64,000 nt of DNA, taken from Fodinicurvata fenggangensis DSM 21160 (lineage in GTDB: Bacteria; Pseudomonadota; Alphaproteobacteria; Kiloniellales; DSM-21159). Made by a program: the position numbers and the translations under genes. The stretch spans positions 83,618-147,617 of the forward strand of contig NZ_JMLV01000011.1 in the NCBI RefSeq assembly GCF_000686045.1, in the 5' to 3' direction. Positions 61,500 through 64,000 of this stretch are shown here, one piece after another. Positions within the stretch are counted from its first letter, which is position 1. Every line of letters starts with the position of its first letter. Below the pieces are notes generated by a model. That model was not told the origin of the DNA. It did no database searches and was given only the letters and a program-made list of their open reading frames with translations.

Positions 61500-62450
61500 A
61501 TGCCACTGACCAGACACCACAAACTGAAGAACCTGCTTCATTCCGCGCTTCTCATTATTGGTATGGCCGGCATTGCGGCGGCCTGCGCCTGGACTCTCTG
61601 GGGTCTGCAGGGCGTCGTCTGGGGCTTCATCGGCGTGGCCCTGGGCCTGATGGCGACTCCCTCCCTCTCGCCCGAGATTATCCTGGGGCTCTATCGGGGG
61701 CGCCCCCTGCCATACCGGATGATTCCCGAACTCCACGCGGCGCTGGAAGAACTGTCACGGCGTGCCGGTCTTCCCGCCAAGCCCGCGCTCTATTACGTGC
61801 CGAGCGAAATCAGCAATGCCTTTGCCGTGGGACGACCCGAACAGGCGGCAATCGCGCTGACGGACGGCATGCTGCGCACACTGAGCCCGCGCGAGATCGT
61901 GGCCGTGATGGCCCACGAGATCAGCCATCTGGCCAACAACGACCTCTGGATCATGAACCTGGCTGACAGTCTCAGTCGACTGACCACGCTTCTCTCCTAT
62001 CTGGGAATCTTCCTGCTGGCGCTGAACCTGCCGTTGTTGCTGACGAACAGCCTGGCCATCCCCTGGCTGCTGATTGCGCTTCTGATTCTGGCACCCAGCC
62101 TGCTCACCCTGCTGCAATTGGCACTTTCCCGCGCCCGGGAATACGATGCCGACCTGGACGCCGTACAGCTCTGTGGAGATCCTGAGGCTCTGGCCACTGC
62201 ACTGGAGAAGCTGGAACGCAGTCAGGGCGGGCTTTGGGAAAATCTGCTGCGGCCCAATCAAGGCTTTCCCCAGCTTGCCCTCCTGCGCAGCCACCCTCCG
62301 ACGCCGGAGCGGGTGCGCCGGCTGATGGAGCTGAAGGCTGAGCAGGTCACGACCGCGGCCGGACATCACGCTCACCCCAGGTTACCGCTGTCGGGGCACT
62401 GGCCCTGGGTCACCTTCCCTTTCCGCCGTTGGCCGGGTTTGAGACGCTGA
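61500..62450 (+). CDS. M48-family membrane zinc metalloprotease (HtpX-like)
   Basis: This 316-aa protein has two N-terminal membrane segments, the zinc motif HEISH (His139, Glu140, His143) and third ligand Glu214 in SRAREYDADLDAV, with two more hydrophobic segments between. This is the HtpX/M48B layout for quality control of membrane proteins. The C-terminus is shorter and less conserved than in HtpX, so I leave the symbol empty. The ATG at 61500 has no strong ribosome site. Confidence 0.88.
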   Translation: MPLTRHHKLKNLLHSALLIIGMAGIAAACAWTLWGLQGVVWGFIGVALGLMATPSLSPEIILGLYRGRPLPYRMIPELHAALEELSRRAGLPAKPALYYVPSEISNAFAVGRPEQAAIALTDGMLRTLSPREIVAVMAHEISHLANNDLWIMNLADSLSRLTTLLSYLGIFLLALNLPLLLTNSLAIPWLLIALLILAPSLLTLLQLALSRAREYDADLDAVQLCGDPEALATALEKLERSQGGLWENLLRPNQGFPQLALLRSHPPTPERVRRLMELKAEQVTTAAGHHAHPRLPLSGHWPWVTFPFRRWPGLRR

Positions 62451-62484
62451 AAGGGCCTTCACCCGCTATGGGGAAGGCCCTTTC
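62449..62484. terminator. Hairpin between convergent protease and reductase genes
   Basis: GAAAGGGCCTTC (62449-62460) and GAAGGCCCTTTC (62473-62484) pair over 12 bp. The hairpin starts at the protease stop codon and lies 29 bases past the reductase stop on the other strand, so it can serve both. T-tracts are short (TTTC). Confidence 0.65.
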
Positions 62485-62512
62485 ATCATTCTCTGACTTT
62501 GCAAAAGTGGAT

Positions 62513-63346
62513 TCAGGCGGCATTGTCCCAGGCTGGCGCCAGGTGTGCCGGATTGATGATGCGTCCGTCCGAACGCGCCAGGCCCGAGATCTCCGACATT
62601 TCGGCCTCGCTCAGCTCGAAATCGAAGATGTCCAGGTTGCTGCGCACTCGCTCGGCCTTCGATGTGCGCGGGATGGCGATCACGTCCGGCTGCTGGTAGT
62701 GCCAGCGCAGAACCACCTGTCCTGGCTCCTTGCCGTGCACCTGGGCAATGCGCTGGATCACCGATTCCTCCAGCAGCTTGCCCTGCCCCAGCGGACAATA
62801 GGCCGTCAGCGCCATGCCGTGCCGGGCCAGCTCCTGGCGAACGAGGTCCTGGGACAACCAGGGATGATACTCGACCTGGTTGGTTACCAGCGGCGCCTCG
62901 GAAGCGGCCACAGCCTCGCGGATCAGGGCGACGTTGAAGTTGCTGATGCCGATGTGCTTGGCCAGCCCGCGCTTGCGGACATCATTCAAGGCTCCGATGG
63001 TTTCCGACAGGGAAATCTCCGGATTGGGCCAGTGCAGCAGCAGCAGGTCCACGTAATCCAGCTTCAGGCGCTCCAGGCTTTCGTCCACTGAACGCTGCAA
63101 GTCTCCGTCTGCAAAACGGTCCGGCCAGACCTTGGTGGTCAGGAAGATTTCATTACGCGCCAAGCCGCTGTCCCGCAGGCCGGCGCCAACAGCTTCCTCG
63201 TTCTTGTACATCTGCGCCGTATCGATATGGCGATAGCCCGCTTCAAGCGCTTCACGCACCCGTGCACGCGCCACATCCACATCCAACTGGAAGGTCCCGA
63301 AACCGATCTTGGGAATGCGGGCGCCGTTTGTTTCAACTCTGTCCAT
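62513..63346 (-). CDS. Aldo/keto reductase
   Basis: This 277-aa NADPH-type aldo/keto reductase has catalytic tetrad Asp42, Tyr47, Lys72 and His105 (HIDTAQMYKNE, TTKVWPD, LLLLHWPNP). The coenzyme-binding C-terminus includes AIPRTSKAERVRSNLDIFDF. It resembles the 2,5-diketo-D-gluconate reductase/DkgA-B branch. The physiological substrate is unknown. GGGTGG precedes the ATG. Confidence 0.93.
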   Translation of the reverse strand: MDRVETNGARIPKIGFGTFQLDVDVARARVREALEAGYRHIDTAQMYKNEEAVGAGLRDSGLARNEIFLTTKVWPDRFADGDLQRSVDESLERLKLDYVDLLLLHWPNPEISLSETIGALNDVRKRGLAKHIGISNFNVALIREAVAASEAPLVTNQVEYHPWLSQDLVRQELARHGMALTAYCPLGQGKLLEESVIQRIAQVHGKEPGQVVLRWHYQQPDVIAIPRTSKAERVRSNLDIFDFELSEAEMSEISGLARSDGRIINPAHLAPAWDNAA

Positions 63347-63490
63347 AAAACCACCCCGAATTGTTGGTCATGCTGTAAAATGTTCCGTCAGCTGAGACAG
63401 CACAAAAAAATCAAGCTGCCCATTTGTGAAATAGGTGGCTATCCGTGGAATGTCCACAGCCGTGCAAATGGTCTTTGTTCAATTTTCCCC

Positions 63491-63524
63491 AAAAATATGG
63501 GGCCTTCCGCGGAAGGCCCCATAT
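63491..63524 (-). terminator. Strong terminator of the repeat-protein gene
   Basis: ATATGGGGCCTTCC and GGAAGGCCCCATAT are perfect 14-bp arms around GC, and on the minus strand a TTTTT run follows at once. It lies 33 bases beyond the stop of the gene at 63985-63557. Confidence 0.88.
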
Positions 63525-63556
63525 CCCATCTGTAGCAAGTTGCGGAAAGACTGCCG

Positions 63557-63985
63557 TCAATTGGCATCGCCTCCAGTACCGTTACCGTTACCGTCACCTT
63601 CTCCATTGTTCCCGCCGGAACCGCCAGGGGCACCATTTCCGCCTTTGCCGTTTCCACCACCCTTGCCTTCAGGTTGGTGCTCGCGATCACGTTTTCGCTC
63701 GCGATCCTGATCTTCTTCCTGATCTCTGTCTCTATCCTGGTCTCTGTCTCTATCCTGGTCTCTGTCTCTATCCTGGTCTCTGTCTCTATCCTGGTCTCTG
63801 TCTCTATCCTGATCTCTGTCTCTATCCTGATCCTGGTCTTGAGCAGCAGCAATCTGCGGCAATAGCCGCAGACCATCATTGCTCTCGAGTTTCAGAGGCA
63901 TGAGCAGCACAGCCATAGATGCCAGCATCGCGACACCCGTCAGCAAGCCCCACCGGGGAAAGCCGGAAGAAGCAGAATTGCTCAT
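63557..63985 (-). CDS. Exported low-complexity protein with Asp-Arg-Gln repeats
   Basis: This is a 142-aa protein. An N-terminal hydrophobic segment (LLTGVAMLASMAVLLMPL) acts as a signal or anchor. A strongly charged tract of DRDRDQ units (about residues 50-92) and a Gly/Asn-rich tail (about 108-142) follow. It has no globular domain and is likely disordered outside the membrane. The repeat tract is an exact 18-bp tandem DNA repeat, so length should vary between strains without frameshift. A strong terminator follows. The ribosome site is weak, and the start at 63985 is the first ATG. Confidence 0.65.
   Translation of the reverse strand: MSNSASSGFPRWGLLTGVAMLASMAVLLMPLKLESNDGLRLLPQIAAAQDQDQDRDRDQDRDRDQDRDRDQDRDRDQDRDRDQDRDRDQEEDQDRERKRDREHQPEGKGGGNGKGGNGAPGGSGGNNGEGDGNGNGTGGDAN
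63720..63840. repeat. 18-bp minisatellite inside coding sequence
   Basis: On the plus strand the unit CTCTGTCTCTATCCTGGT recurs about six times in tandem, with occasional GAT for GGT changes. On the coding (minus) strand it reads as six-residue DRDRDQ units. Confidence 0.9.
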
Positions 63986-64000
63986 TGCAGGTGCTTTACG

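Noticed and set aside
63720..63840. Regular repeats resembling a CRISPR array
   Set aside because: Units are 18 bp with no spacers and lie within a coding frame; this is a minisatellite.
1..64000. tRNA or rRNA genes
   Set aside because: No cloverleaf-like or rRNA-like stretch was recognised by eye. A tRNAscan or Infernal run would settle it.

Overview
The window looks like a chromosome segment of a GC-rich alphaproteobacterium. The tripartite (TRAP, Tct) and ABC uptake systems, the hutF/hutG route of histidine breakdown, the XRE-DUF2083 regulator and the 'DGS.SMWGQIDG'-type VWA proteins all fit Rhodospirillales or Kiloniellales relatives. The genus cannot be fixed from this sequence. No rRNA, tRNA, CRISPR array or complete insertion sequence was recognised.

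Left end (1-4.5 kb): a scrapyard. An AT-rich stretch holds a small membrane protein cut by the window edge, a decayed IS630-type transposase tail, a decayed ABC-ATPase scrap and a very AT-rich membrane-anchored orphan. Next come two fragments of a xanthine-dehydrogenase-type molybdenum hydroxylase, carried as a roughly 264-bp direct repeat about 91% identical. Between them lie a LysR tail, an intact Rid-family gene and a TetR gene with three evenly spaced operator-like sites.

4.7-10.5 kb: a methyltransferase, a LysR regulator, an epoxide-hydrolase-like enzyme, a TetR/EamA exporter pair with two operator-like palindromes, and a Fic protein with unusual residues in both its catalytic and inhibitory motifs.

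10.5-17.5 kb: a tightly overlapping minus-strand operon of four exported proteins (VWA, WG-repeat, a 236-aa unknown, and a metzincin-like protein with an Ig-like domain). Paralogues of three of these recur at 37.8-42.0 kb (VWA with seven Ig-like repeats, then WG-repeat) and at 55.2-59.2 kb (a longer metzincin-like protein). This duplicated exported set is the best candidate in the window for an undescribed system.

17.8-30 kb: a LuxR-type remnant, an EamA exporter, and a hutI-hutH-hutG-hutU operon followed by a TRAP transporter. hutF-hutC runs divergently from it. Together they encode the whole route histidine to urocanate to imidazolonepropionate to formiminoglutamate to formylglutamate to glutamate, its regulator and probably its importer.

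30.2-37.7 kb: a single-domain response regulator and an XRE regulator divergent from a five-gene Liv-type ABC importer that ends in a strong terminator.

42-55 kb: nutrient uptake. A polyamine/opine-type ABC importer has its ATPase gene convergent to its other genes. A tctC-tctB-tctA transporter is followed by a cytoplasmic gamma-glutamyltransferase. A TSUP exporter, an FCD-type GntR regulator and an APC permease follow.

59-64 kb: an MgtC/DUF4010 membrane protein, a short-chain dehydrogenase, an M48 membrane protease, an aldo/keto reductase, and an exported protein built on an 18-bp tandem repeat.
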